Below, piece after piece: positions 1-5,814 of a stretch of 6,484 nt of DNA. The position numbers were made by a program, and so were the translations under genes. This DNA comes from an uncultured Propionibacteriaceae bacterium. GTDB lineage: Bacteria; Actinomycetota; Actinomycetes; Propionibacteriales; Propionibacteriaceae. The stretch covers positions 1 through 6,484 of the forward strand of contig CAKZJI010000258.1 of the NCBI GenBank assembly GCA_936941515.1, written 5' to 3'. The number at the start of each line of letters is the position of its first letter. Within the stretch, counting starts at the first letter, position 1. The notes beneath the pieces were generated by a model. That model had not been told where the DNA came from and ran no database searches. It saw only the letters and a program-made list of their open reading frames with translations.

Positions 1-109
1 CAACGTGCCCGCGCCCGGGCGGCAGCAGGGGCCGCGGGCTCCTCGTCGCGGTGGCGACGGCGTACGACGAGCAGGGTGCCGACGACCGTCAACGAGATAG
101 CGAGCTGAC
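1..109. other. Upstream region of the AAA+ ATPase gene; no confident gene
   Basis: No confident gene can be placed here. On the minus strand a frame stays open to the window edge. It could start at GTG 131 (GGAG lies 8 bases upstream) or at TTG 92. It would encode a hydrophobic stretch (AISLTVVGTLLVV), then RRRHRDEE, then Ala/Arg/Pro-rich sequence, which looks like an N-terminal membrane anchor with a positive cytoplasmic flank. The GTG start would overlap the ATPase start by about 22 bases. On the plus strand, frame 1 is also open up to a TGA at 106-108, but it is Arg/Ala-rich low-complexity sequence. No clear promoter was recognised. Confidence 0.25.
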
Positions 110-1180
110 ATGTCAGATGTGCAGCGGCCACCTGCCGAACTCCGCTATGCGGAGGAATTGCTGCGGCTACGTGAGCGTGACAAGAAAGACAAGCGTCCCA
201 TCGCCCCTGGATGGCAGCTTTCAGCCCAGTCGGTGGTGGAGTTCGTGCTCGGCGACGGCAACAGGATCACTCAGAAGTATGTGGGTCGCCGGTCCCTCGT
301 GGAACGGTGCGTGGTGTCGCTGGCCACAAACCGCGGGCTGATGCTGATCGGGGAGCCCGGGACAGCAAAATCCCTGCTCAGCGAGTTGCTGACGGCAGCG
401 ATCTCCGGGGACACCACCCTGACCATCCAAGGGTCGGCAGCCACAACTGAGGATGCCATCAAGTACTCGTGGAATTACGCGATGCTCCTGTCGGAGGGTC
501 CGACCACGCGGTCCCTGGTGGCAGCCCCCGTGTACCGGGGCATGAGCGAGGGCAAGATCGTGCGCTTCGAGCAGATCACCAGATGCGCCCCTGAGGTGCA
601 GGACTCGATGCTGTCTGTGCTCTCCGACCGGATGCTGTCCATTCCGGAGTTGGAAGCCGAGCATCGCACCCTCTACGCACAGCGCGGATTCAACGTGATC
701 GGAACTGCGAACACCAGGGATCGTGGAGTCAACGACATGTCAGCGGCTCTGAAGCGCCGTTTCAACTTCGAGACCATCGGAGCCATTGAGGATCTGGAGG
801 TGGAGATGGCCTTGGTGGAATGGGAGACCGACATCATGCTGAAGGCCGCTGAGATCCCCGCCCGGCTGGGTCGCGACGCAACCGAGGTGCTGGTGAGGGT
901 ATTCCGCGAGCTTCGAGCAGGACGGGCCGGCAGCGAGGGCGTTGAGAGACTGAGCAGCGCCATGTCCACAGCAGAGGCTGTGTCAACGGGCATGGCCGCA
1001 GCCGTACATGCCGCATGGTTCGGCAACGAGACCCCAGGCGGCAGGGAGCTGGCGGAGGCCATCGTCGCCTCAGCTCTGAAGGACGACCCGGAAGACCTGG
1101 CCAGGCTGCGCGCCTACCGGGAGAGGCATGTCAAGAAACGTGAGGGGCTGTGGGCGGAGCTGTACCGCCACCTACCCTGA
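110..1180 (+). CDS. MoxR-type AAA+ ATPase (AAA_5-like)
   Basis: This 356-residue cytoplasmic protein belongs to the MoxR branch of AAA+ ATPases, which usually remodel or activate partner proteins, often von Willebrand A-domain proteins. Walker A is GEPGTAKS at 81-88. The Walker B region is IVRFEQITR at 150-158, followed by the MoxR signature PEVQD (161-165). Sensor 1 is in VIGTANTRDRG (196-206, Asn201), and arginine-finger candidates are R216/R217 in ALKRRF. The C-terminal third is a helical lid. The acidic pair expected at 154-155 reads Glu-Gln, so hydrolysis may be slow. The ATG at 110 fits the N-terminus expected for relatives, although only a weak GAG precedes it. The next gene is convergent, so any vWA, SWIM or DUF partner must lie upstream, outside the window. 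The class is fairly sure; the biological role is unknown. Confidence 0.9.
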   Translation: MSDVQRPPAELRYAEELLRLRERDKKDKRPIAPGWQLSAQSVVEFVLGDGNRITQKYVGRRSLVERCVVSLATNRGLMLIGEPGTAKSLLSELLTAAISGDTTLTIQGSAATTEDAIKYSWNYAMLLSEGPTTRSLVAAPVYRGMSEGKIVRFEQITRCAPEVQDSMLSVLSDRMLSIPELEAEHRTLYAQRGFNVIGTANTRDRGVNDMSAALKRRFNFETIGAIEDLEVEMALVEWETDIMLKAAEIPARLGRDATEVLVRVFRELRAGRAGSEGVERLSSAMSTAEAVSTGMAAAVHAAWFGNETPGGRELAEAIVASALKDDPEDLARLRAYRERHVKKREGLWAELYRHLP

Positions 1181-1185
1181 GCCGC

Positions 1186-2301
1186 TCAGAACTGCGACCA
1201 CCTCTCCTTGGAAATGCTGAATCCCTTGCCGGAGACGGTGTTCCAGCAGGTCATCCCGCTGCTCTCAGAGGTGCAGGCAAATTCGCCGTGAGCTGTGGAC
1301 TGGCCATACGCGAGTGTCTGAGCACCATCTGCACTATCCACACCAGCGCTGCAGGTCGCGCCTTTGCCCTGCTGATCCACAGAGACTGTGAAAGCCTCAG
1401 CGCCCGGGCATTCCTGGTAATCCCTGTTCCGCACATTGCAGGCGACGCGATCATCGAACAGCTGGCAGGTGATGTTCTTGCTGGGGCTCACAATCTGCTG
1501 GTGAGCAAGCGCGCCCTGAGGCGCCGGCCGGACCTGCTTCTTGGACACCTTATCCAGGGTGCCCGCCAAGGCCGCAGTGGCCCCCGACGCCTTGGCGGTC
1601 TCAGCAACCTGAGTGGCATAGGAATCCTGACATTTCCGCTTCAGATTCTCCATGGCCTTCACCACCTTGGCCTCGGCGTCCTTGGTCTTCCACGTGCTGT
1701 CACTGGAATTCTCCTTGCCGTAGTCGACGAGAAGCTGCGCATCCTTCGTGGCCGCGGAGCAACCGGAGGCCCCCAGCTGATCAAGATTCGCGGCAGGCTC
1801 AGTCGTTGTCGCCGAGGCGGAGGGAGAGGCTGAGGCGGAGGCAGTCGACGTGTCAGTCGTCGACTCACGTGGCTGGCCGGCGAAATTGGGAGGCTGGCCG
1901 AGGAAAAGGGCCAGACTCCCGATGATCCCCGCCAGTACGACGAACGCCGCGCAGCCCAGCAGAATCATCATCGTTCGCCGGTCCCTGGGGGATCTCACGG
2001 AAGCGGCGGGCATCAGCACGGTATCCCCAGCGGTTGGCTGTTGCTCCTGAGGCCGGGGAGTGGGTGCAACAGCGCCATGTCTGAACACCACGGTGGGCAT
2101 CTCATCTGCCCGACCCCCACCCGGACGCGGGGCAGGCCTGGTCGTCGCCAGGATCTTGGCGCGCAGCGCAGCGGGCGCAGCCGGGTTGTCAGCAATCATT
2201 GGGCGCAACTCGGGATGGTTCGCTGCCAGACGCTCCAGAACCTGAGGAGCCGTCATCGGGTCCCGTGCGAGGCGCTCATCTTCAGGGGTGTGGAAAGGCA
2301 C
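1186..2301 (-). CDS. Single-pass membrane protein with N-terminal LRV segment and cysteine-rich outer domain
   Basis: This 371-residue protein has no known function that I can name. Residues about 11-53 (LARDPMTAPQVLERLAANHP, then ELRPMIADNPAAP) look like one leucine-rich-repeat-variant unit, a helical module common in actinobacteria. A Pro/Gly-rich stretch follows. RSPRDRR precedes a transmembrane helix at about 111-134, then a Ser/Thr/Ala linker (147-170) and an outer region. That region contains a Lys/Ala-rich helical part (about 185-255) and a C-terminal domain from about 269, beginning IVSPSKNITCQL, with cysteines at 279, 288, 298, 317, 343 and 352. This domain resembles DUF6636-type secreted domains of actinobacteria (from memory, unverified). 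Positive residues before the helix imply the N-terminus is inside. The start is GTG, placed just after an in-frame stop at 2305-2307. No Shine-Dalgarno site is suitably spaced, which suggests leaderless translation. Its stop lies 5 bases from that of the convergent ATPase gene. Confidence 0.85.
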   Translation of the reverse strand: MPFHTPEDERLARDPMTAPQVLERLAANHPELRPMIADNPAAPAALRAKILATTRPAPRPGGGRADEMPTVVFRHGAVAPTPRPQEQQPTAGDTVLMPAASVRSPRDRRTMMILLGCAAFVVLAGIIGSLALFLGQPPNFAGQPRESTTDTSTASASASPSASATTTEPAANLDQLGASGCSAATKDAQLLVDYGKENSSDSTWKTKDAEAKVVKAMENLKRKCQDSYATQVAETAKASGATAALAGTLDKVSKKQVRPAPQGALAHQQIVSPSKNITCQLFDDRVACNVRNRDYQECPGAEAFTVSVDQQGKGATCSAGVDSADGAQTLAYGQSTAHGEFACTSESSGMTCWNTVSGKGFSISKERWSQF

Positions 2302-2338
2302 AGGTCAAATCATACGTACCTCGACGCTGTGCCTCCAT
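2302..2338 (-). promoter_or_regulatory. Candidate leaderless promoter for the LRV membrane protein gene
   Basis: On the minus strand the hexamer TATGAT (2314-2309) is one base from the -10 consensus. Transcription would start about 7 bases later, at 2302-2301, exactly at the GTG start codon. The region about 17-18 bases upstream (TGGAGG/ATGGAG) is only a weak -35. GAGG at about 2321 is too far from the GTG to act as its ribosome site. The layout suggests a leaderless mRNA, which is common in actinobacteria. This is inferred from motif spacing only. Confidence 0.4.
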
Positions 2339-2462
2339 ACCCCGGTGCAGGCCAGCAGGACCTGAGACGACGACAGCGAAGAACCACCCCGACACCCCAG
2401 CTCTGAGCCCACCAGATTCTGATGCAGCGCCGCCCCCAATGCCCACCAGTAGTTCTGCCCTG

Positions 2463-2548
2463 TGGTACCGACGAAGGGACTCGAACCCTCACGCGCTCAG
2501 CGCACAGGAACCTAAATCCTGCGTGTCTACCAATTCCACCACGTCGGT
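2463..2548 (-). tRNA. tRNA-Leu (anticodon UAG, reads CUN codons)
   Basis: The minus strand folds as a complete class II tRNA. The 7-bp acceptor stem ACCGACG/CGTCGGT is fully paired, with discriminator A and an encoded CCA (2465-2463). The D arm contains GTG-GAATTGGTAGA-CAC. The anticodon stem CAGGA/TCCTG encloses loop TTTAGGT, giving anticodon TAG at 2514-2512. The long variable arm has a GCGC-TGA-GCGC hairpin, and the T arm is GAGGG-TTCGAGT-CCCTT. The A73 discriminator and long variable arm are leucine identity marks. The gene starts 14 bases after the dinB stop on the same strand, so it is either read through from the operon or uses a promoter inside the end of dinB. No T-rich terminator was recognised downstream. 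Confidence 0.97.
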
Positions 2549-2552
2549 CTGC

Positions 2553-2574
2553 GGAAGGCAGTCTAGTCCCTTCC
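2553..2574 (-). repeat. Inverted repeat between the dinB end and tRNA-Leu
   Basis: GGAAGG and CCTTCC form a perfect 6-bp stem around a 10-base loop that contains the dinB stop codon. No T-tract follows, so it is not a standard terminator. In a read-through transcript it would sit 4 bases before the mature tRNA 5' end, where it could affect RNA processing. This role is speculative. Confidence 0.45.
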
Positions 2575-2586
2575 CATCTGATTCAA
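2560..2586 (-). promoter_or_regulatory. Possible tRNA-Leu promoter inside the dinB 3' end
   Basis: On the minus strand TTGAAT (2586-2581, four of six bases match TTGACA) and TAGACT (2565-2560, matching TANNNT) are 15 bases apart, slightly short. A start at about 2553 would leave a leader of about 5 bases before the tRNA. The evidence is motif and position only. Confidence 0.3.
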
Positions 2587-3900
2587 CGAGCCTGGGAGAG
2601 AGGGCAGGTCATCAGCGAGGCGCAGCGCCGCATCACCCTCCCGGTAGGTGCGGACCGGCCCGGGGCCCGTATCACGGGTCTCAAAGCGGACCGTCACCCT
2701 CCCGAGACCCGAGCCCCAGACCCAGCCGCGCCCCGACTCATCGTGCACCACGTCCGCTCCAGGGAAGAAACCCCGACCCCGCACCCCAGAGGTGTCCACC
2801 GAGACCTCCGTGGACGTGGTCCCCACGGGGGCGGTCGCGTCGTCGAAGAGGCGTTCCTGAGCAGCCCTGGTGAAGTTGCTGACCCCGATGCCCAGCAGGC
2901 GAACGCCCGCCCTCACGTCGAACTCGGCCAGCAGCTCCTGCCCTATTCGCGTGATCACGTCGGCACGATCCGTCGCACCACCGAGTGAGCGAGCCTTGGA
3001 GACGGTGGTGAAGTCCGCGAACCTGATCTTCACGGCGACGGTGCGGGCAAAGAGCCCTGCCCTTTGCAGGCGGGCAGCCACCGCGGCCCCGTCACGGCGG
3101 AGGATCCCCAGCAGCTGTTCGCGGGCCTTCAGATCTGTGGGGAAGGTGTCCTCCGTGGAGATCGACTTGGTCTCACGCTCCGCCTCAACCTCACGGTGGT
3201 CACGACCGTGGGCCAGCGCATGCAGCGACTCACCAGCCGCCCGCCCGAGTTCCCGGGTCAGCTCCTGCAGGCTGCTCTCCCTCAGATCCGCAACAGTGAC
3301 CAGCCCCAGACCGATGAGCTTGCCCTCCGTCACGGGCCCAACCCCCGGGATTGCCCTGACCGGCAGTGGCGAGATGAACTTCAGCTCCTCACCGGGCATG
3401 ATGATCTTGACCCCATTCGGTTTGGCGGCCTCCGATCCCAGCTTTGCCAGGAACTTGCTGCTTCCCACCCCCACCGATGCCGTCAACCCGGCGGTCCGTC
3501 TCGTCAGCTCAGCCCGCAAATCCGCGACATGCCCAGGCAGCCTGTCCAGATCCCACGAGCTGGCCTCCAAGTCAACGTAGGCCTCATCGAGGCTGAGCGG
3601 CTCCACCAGGGGCGACACCTCCCGCAGCAGATCCATCACGATCTGCGACGACTGCCGGTAGGCGTTGAAACGCCCTCCCAGGAAGGCGGCGTGGGGGCAG
3701 CGGCGCCGAGCCTCCGTGCCGGACATGGCAGACCGCACCCCAAAGGGCCGGGCCTCGTAGCTGGCGGTCGCCACGACGCCACGCGGTCCAGCACCACCCA
3801 CCACCACCGGTTTGCCCCGGAGGCTGGGCTTGTCCCGTTGCTCGACGGCTGCGAAAAAAGCGTCCAGATCCAGATGGAGGATGCTGGGGCGTGCTCGCAT
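2563..3900 (-). CDS. dinB: DNA polymerase IV (Y-family translesion polymerase)
   Basis: This 445-residue enzyme copies damaged DNA with low fidelity. The palm begins ILHLDLDAFFAAVEQ, with metal ligand Asp11 and steric-gate Phe16. SLDEAYVD supplies Asp105 and Glu106, aligned with E. coli D8, F13, D103 and E104. A helix-hairpin-helix (AIPGVGPVTEGKL, about 183-195) and the little-finger domain follow. QERLFDD at 348-354 fits the QxxLF sliding-clamp motif. About 91 further residues lie beyond it, against none in E. coli, where the clamp motif ends the protein. They include a segment (about 381-408, with VTVRFE) that looks like a small beta domain. The ATG at 3900 is chosen because relatives begin a few residues before ILHLDLDAFF. 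An in-frame GTG at 3951 would add 17 residues. The ATG has no Shine-Dalgarno site and lies 4 bases after the folA stop, so translation is probably coupled to folA. Confidence 0.95.
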   Translation of the reverse strand: MRARPSILHLDLDAFFAAVEQRDKPSLRGKPVVVGGAGPRGVVATASYEARPFGVRSAMSGTEARRRCPHAAFLGGRFNAYRQSSQIVMDLLREVSPLVEPLSLDEAYVDLEASSWDLDRLPGHVADLRAELTRRTAGLTASVGVGSSKFLAKLGSEAAKPNGVKIIMPGEELKFISPLPVRAIPGVGPVTEGKLIGLGLVTVADLRESSLQELTRELGRAAGESLHALAHGRDHREVEAERETKSISTEDTFPTDLKAREQLLGILRRDGAAVAARLQRAGLFARTVAVKIRFADFTTVSKARSLGGATDRADVITRIGQELLAEFDVRAGVRLLGIGVSNFTRAAQERLFDDATAPVGTTSTEVSVDTSGVRGRGFFPGADVVHDESGRGWVWGSGLGRVTVRFETRDTGPGPVRTYREGDAALRLADDLPSLPGSLNQMGRD

Positions 3901-3904
3901 GGGG

Positions 3905-4381
3905 TTAGGGTAGCGGGGTCGGCCGATACTGCACGAAGTCGTATCCCTCACGTATCTCGCGGCTGATCTCCGTCCATTGACGGGCAGTGATCAGCGGAAA
4001 GGTTGCGGCACCCTCAGGTGACTGGTGGACGTGGGTGATGTCCAGCTCCGTCAGATACGGCCAGGCCGCATGGTAGATCTCGCTGCCACCTCCGATGAAG
4101 CAGGTCAGCTCTGGCGTGGTGGCCGCCAGCTCAATGGCCTCCTCAATGGAGTGCGCAACCTCCACCCCCTCGTCGGCCCAATCACGTTGCCGGGTGACGA
4201 CGATGATGCGCCGGTTGGGAAGCAGGCCCACCTGCTCATAGGTGCGTCTCCCGAAGATCAGCGTGTTCCCGATGGTGATGGCCTTGAAGCGGCGGAAGTC
4301 AGCGGGGATGTGCCACAACATGTCCTCCCCTGAACCGATCACACCATTGTCCGCGACGGCAGCTATGGCCACGATCCGCAT
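3905..4381 (-). CDS. folA: Dihydrofolate reductase
   Basis: This 158-residue cytoplasmic enzyme reduces dihydrofolate to tetrahydrofolate with NADPH, which regenerates the cofactor that ThyA oxidises. The length is normal (E. coli has 159). Visible signatures are LWHIPADFRRFK (22-33), with the substrate-binding acid Asp28 (E. coli Asp27) and Phe32 (E. coli Phe31). There is also GRRTYE (44-49), the NADPH-binding glycines GGGSEIY (97-103), and Thr116 in DITHVH, aligned with E. coli Thr113. The ATG is preceded by AAGGAG with 5-base spacing. The gene follows thyA by 31 bases. Position 29 is Phe where E. coli has Leu28; both side chains line the antifolate pocket. This chromosomal copy next to thyA looks like the native enzyme, not an acquired resistance gene. 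Confidence 0.97.
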   Translation of the reverse strand: MRIVAIAAVADNGVIGSGEDMLWHIPADFRRFKAITIGNTLIFGRRTYEQVGLLPNRRIIVVTRQRDWADEGVEVAHSIEEAIELAATTPELTCFIGGGSEIYHAAWPYLTELDITHVHQSPEGAATFPLITARQWTEISREIREGYDFVQYRPTPLP

Positions 4382-4386
4382 CGATT

Positions 4387-4392
4387 CTCCTT
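4387..4392 (-). promoter_or_regulatory. folA ribosome binding site
   Basis: AAGGAG sits 5 bases before the folA ATG in the 31-base gap after thyA. It is a strong match to the anti-Shine-Dalgarno sequence and fixes the start at 4381. It gives folA initiation that does not depend on thyA. Confidence 0.8.
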
Positions 4393-4412
4393 AACTCGCT
4401 CTTCAGGCCGGC

Positions 4413-5207
4413 TCAGACCGCGATGGGGGCGGGGATCTTCGGGTGGGGATGGTAACCGGTGATCTCAATGTCGGCCAGTTCGAAGGCGTCGATGGCGTTA
4501 ACCTCCGGGTTGAGGCGCAGCCTGGGCAGAGGCTTGGGTTCACGCCCCAACTGCTCAGCCACCTGGTCAAAGTGGTTGTGATAGATGTGGGCGTCCCCCA
4601 GAGTGTGGATGAACTCCCCCACCGACAAGTCCGTGACCTGGGCGACGAGGTGCGTCAGCAGCGCATAGGAGGCGATGTTGAACGGCACCCCCAGGAACAC
4701 GTCCGCGGAGCGCTGATACAGCTGACAGCTCAGCCGCCCCTCGGCGACATAGAACTGGAACAGGGAGTGACAGGGCGGCAACGCCATCTGATCCAGGTCC
4801 GCGACGTTCCATGCCGAGACGATGTGACGGCGGGACTCAGGATTGGAGCGGAGCGACTCGATGACCCCCGCCAGCTGATCGACGTGACGCCCATCCGGCG
4901 TAGGCCAAGAACGCCACTGGTAGCCGTAGATCGGCCCAAGATCGCCGTCGGCATCAGCCCACTCATCCCAGATGCTGATGCGATTGTCATGCAGCCACCC
5001 AATGTTGGTGTCGCCGCGCAGAAACCACAGCAGCTCTCCGAAGACAGAACGGGTGTGGACGTGTTTCGTGGTCAGCAGTGGAAAGCCTGCCGTCAAGTCG
5101 AAGCGCATCTGATGGCCGAAGATGCTGCGTGTGCCGGTGCCGGTGCGGTCACCGCGGTCCACCCCGTCGGCCATGATGCGGCGCAGCAGCTCAAGGTAGA
5201 CGTCCAT
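4413..5207 (-). CDS. thyA: Thymidylate synthase (ThyA type)
   Basis: This enzyme methylates dUMP to dTMP using 5,10-methylenetetrahydrofolate and releases dihydrofolate. It has 264 residues, the same length as E. coli ThyA, and the numbering is collinear. Arg21 is in RTGTGT, the nucleophile Cys146 is in LPPCHS, Arg166 and Asp169 are in QRSADV, Asn177 is in PFNIAS, and His207/Tyr209 are in DAHIYH. The C-terminus ends PAPIAV, the usual mobile tail. The frame stays open far upstream through rdgB, but family length and the conserved MDVYLELL start select ATG 5207, preceded by AAGGAG with 4-base spacing. The start overlaps the rdgB end by 17 bases. This is the folate-recycling synthase and is unrelated to the flavin-dependent ThyX. 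Confidence 0.98.
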   Translation of the reverse strand: MDVYLELLRRIMADGVDRGDRTGTGTRSIFGHQMRFDLTAGFPLLTTKHVHTRSVFGELLWFLRGDTNIGWLHDNRISIWDEWADADGDLGPIYGYQWRSWPTPDGRHVDQLAGVIESLRSNPESRRHIVSAWNVADLDQMALPPCHSLFQFYVAEGRLSCQLYQRSADVFLGVPFNIASYALLTHLVAQVTDLSVGEFIHTLGDAHIYHNHFDQVAEQLGREPKPLPRLRLNPEVNAIDAFELADIEITGYHPHPKIPAPIAV

Positions 5208-5814
5208 CCTGCTCCTTCTCCAACCATGCGATGAATCCCCGGACCGCCTGGCCACGGTGGCTGAGTGCGTCCTTCTCCTCAGGGTCGAGTTCAGCGGAGG
5301 TGCGGCTCTGTCCGGCAGGCAGGAACAGCGGGTCGTAGCCGAAGCCACCGCCACCTGTCTCCTGTTGCGCGATCCTGCCTGGCATCTCACCCTTCCACAG
5401 CTTCCGCCGCCCGTCTGGGAGAACCAGGGCCAGCGCGCAGACGAACCTCGCTCCCCGACGCTCCGACGGCACCCCGTCCAGCTGAGCCAGCAGAAGCGCG
5501 TTGTTGGCGGCATCATCCGCTGCAGGGCCAGCCCAGCGGGCTGAGCGAACCCCCGGCATGGCATTGAGCTCGTCAACCTCCAGGCCGGAGTCATCGGCCA
5601 GAACTGGCAGCCCGATGTGTCGCACAGCCGCCTCAGCTTTGAGGAAGGCGTTGCCCTCAAAGGTGCGTTCAGTCTCGTTGGGTTCCGGATAGGCGGGGAA
5701 GTCCCCCAGCCCGAGGACCTCAATCCCCAGGCCCTCCTCCGCCAGAACACGGCGCAGCTCCTCCAGTTTCTTGGCGTTGTTGGTGGCCAGCACCACCTGG
5801 CAGCCAACGCTCAT
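5191..5814 (-). CDS. rdgB: XTP/dITP diphosphatase (RdgB/HAM1 family)
   Basis: This 207-residue enzyme hydrolyses dITP, ITP and XTP to monophosphates, which keeps deaminated purines out of DNA and RNA. Family signatures are present in order: [12 protein letters not shown] (9-20), FEGNAFLKA (52-60), [11 protein letters not shown] (73-83) with the metal/catalytic acids Asp74-Asp75, [11 protein letters not shown] (154-164) and LSHRGQA (184-190). The length is normal for the family. The ATG shares one base with the rph stop (TGATG), and only a weak GAGG lies about 10 bases upstream, so translation is probably coupled to rph. The 3' end overlaps thyA and carries its ribosome site. The rph-rdgB pairing is common in actinobacteria. 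Confidence 0.97.
   Translation of the reverse strand: MSVGCQVVLATNNAKKLEELRRVLAEEGLGIEVLGLGDFPAYPEPNETERTFEGNAFLKAEAAVRHIGLPVLADDSGLEVDELNAMPGVRSARWAGPAADDAANNALLLAQLDGVPSERRGARFVCALALVLPDGRRKLWKGEMPGRIAQQETGGGGFGYDPLFLPAGQSRTSAELDPEEKDALSHRGQAVRGFIAWLEKEQDGRLP
5212..5217 (-). promoter_or_regulatory. thyA ribosome binding site inside rdgB
   Basis: AAGGAG lies 4 bases before the thyA ATG, within the last codons of rdgB. It decides the thyA start, because the open frame itself runs more than 600 bases further upstream. Confidence 0.8.

Noticed and set aside
1150..1833. A 227-codon plus-strand frame opposite the membrane protein gene
   Set aside because: The minus-strand frame has a coherent domain order (LRV, membrane helix, linker, Cys-rich domain). 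The plus frame begins inside the ATPase gene and has no such structure.
2302..2462. Terminator or small RNA in the gap between tRNA-Leu and the membrane protein gene
   Set aside because: No strong hairpin followed by a T-tract and no recognisable RNA fold was found by eye.
2463..2548. tRNA-Leu as a mobile element attachment site
   Set aside because: No integrase, no repeated tRNA 3' fragment and no foreign cargo were seen beside it; the gene after it has ordinary composition.
2041..2988. Plus-strand frames crossing the tRNA and dinB 3' end
   Set aside because: They run through a tRNA gene and are Arg/Pro-rich, so they are shadows.
3064..3966. A 300-codon plus-strand frame antisense to dinB
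   Set aside because: It lies opposite a well-recognised gene, has Gln/Arg/Pro/His-rich composition and shows no known motif; it is a typical high-GC shadow.
3905..4381. folA as an acquired trimethoprim-resistance gene
   Set aside because: It lies in a tight housekeeping string behind thyA with matching composition and normal catalytic residues.
4443..5234. A 263-codon plus-strand frame antisense to thyA
   Set aside because: It is the mirror of a conserved gene, with no domain pattern or ribosome site of note.
4413..5807. A 464-codon open frame that looks like a fusion protein ending in thymidylate synthase
   Set aside because: The upstream part is an out-of-frame shadow of rdgB with no family features. 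ThyA has its full normal length from 5207 with a good ribosome site.
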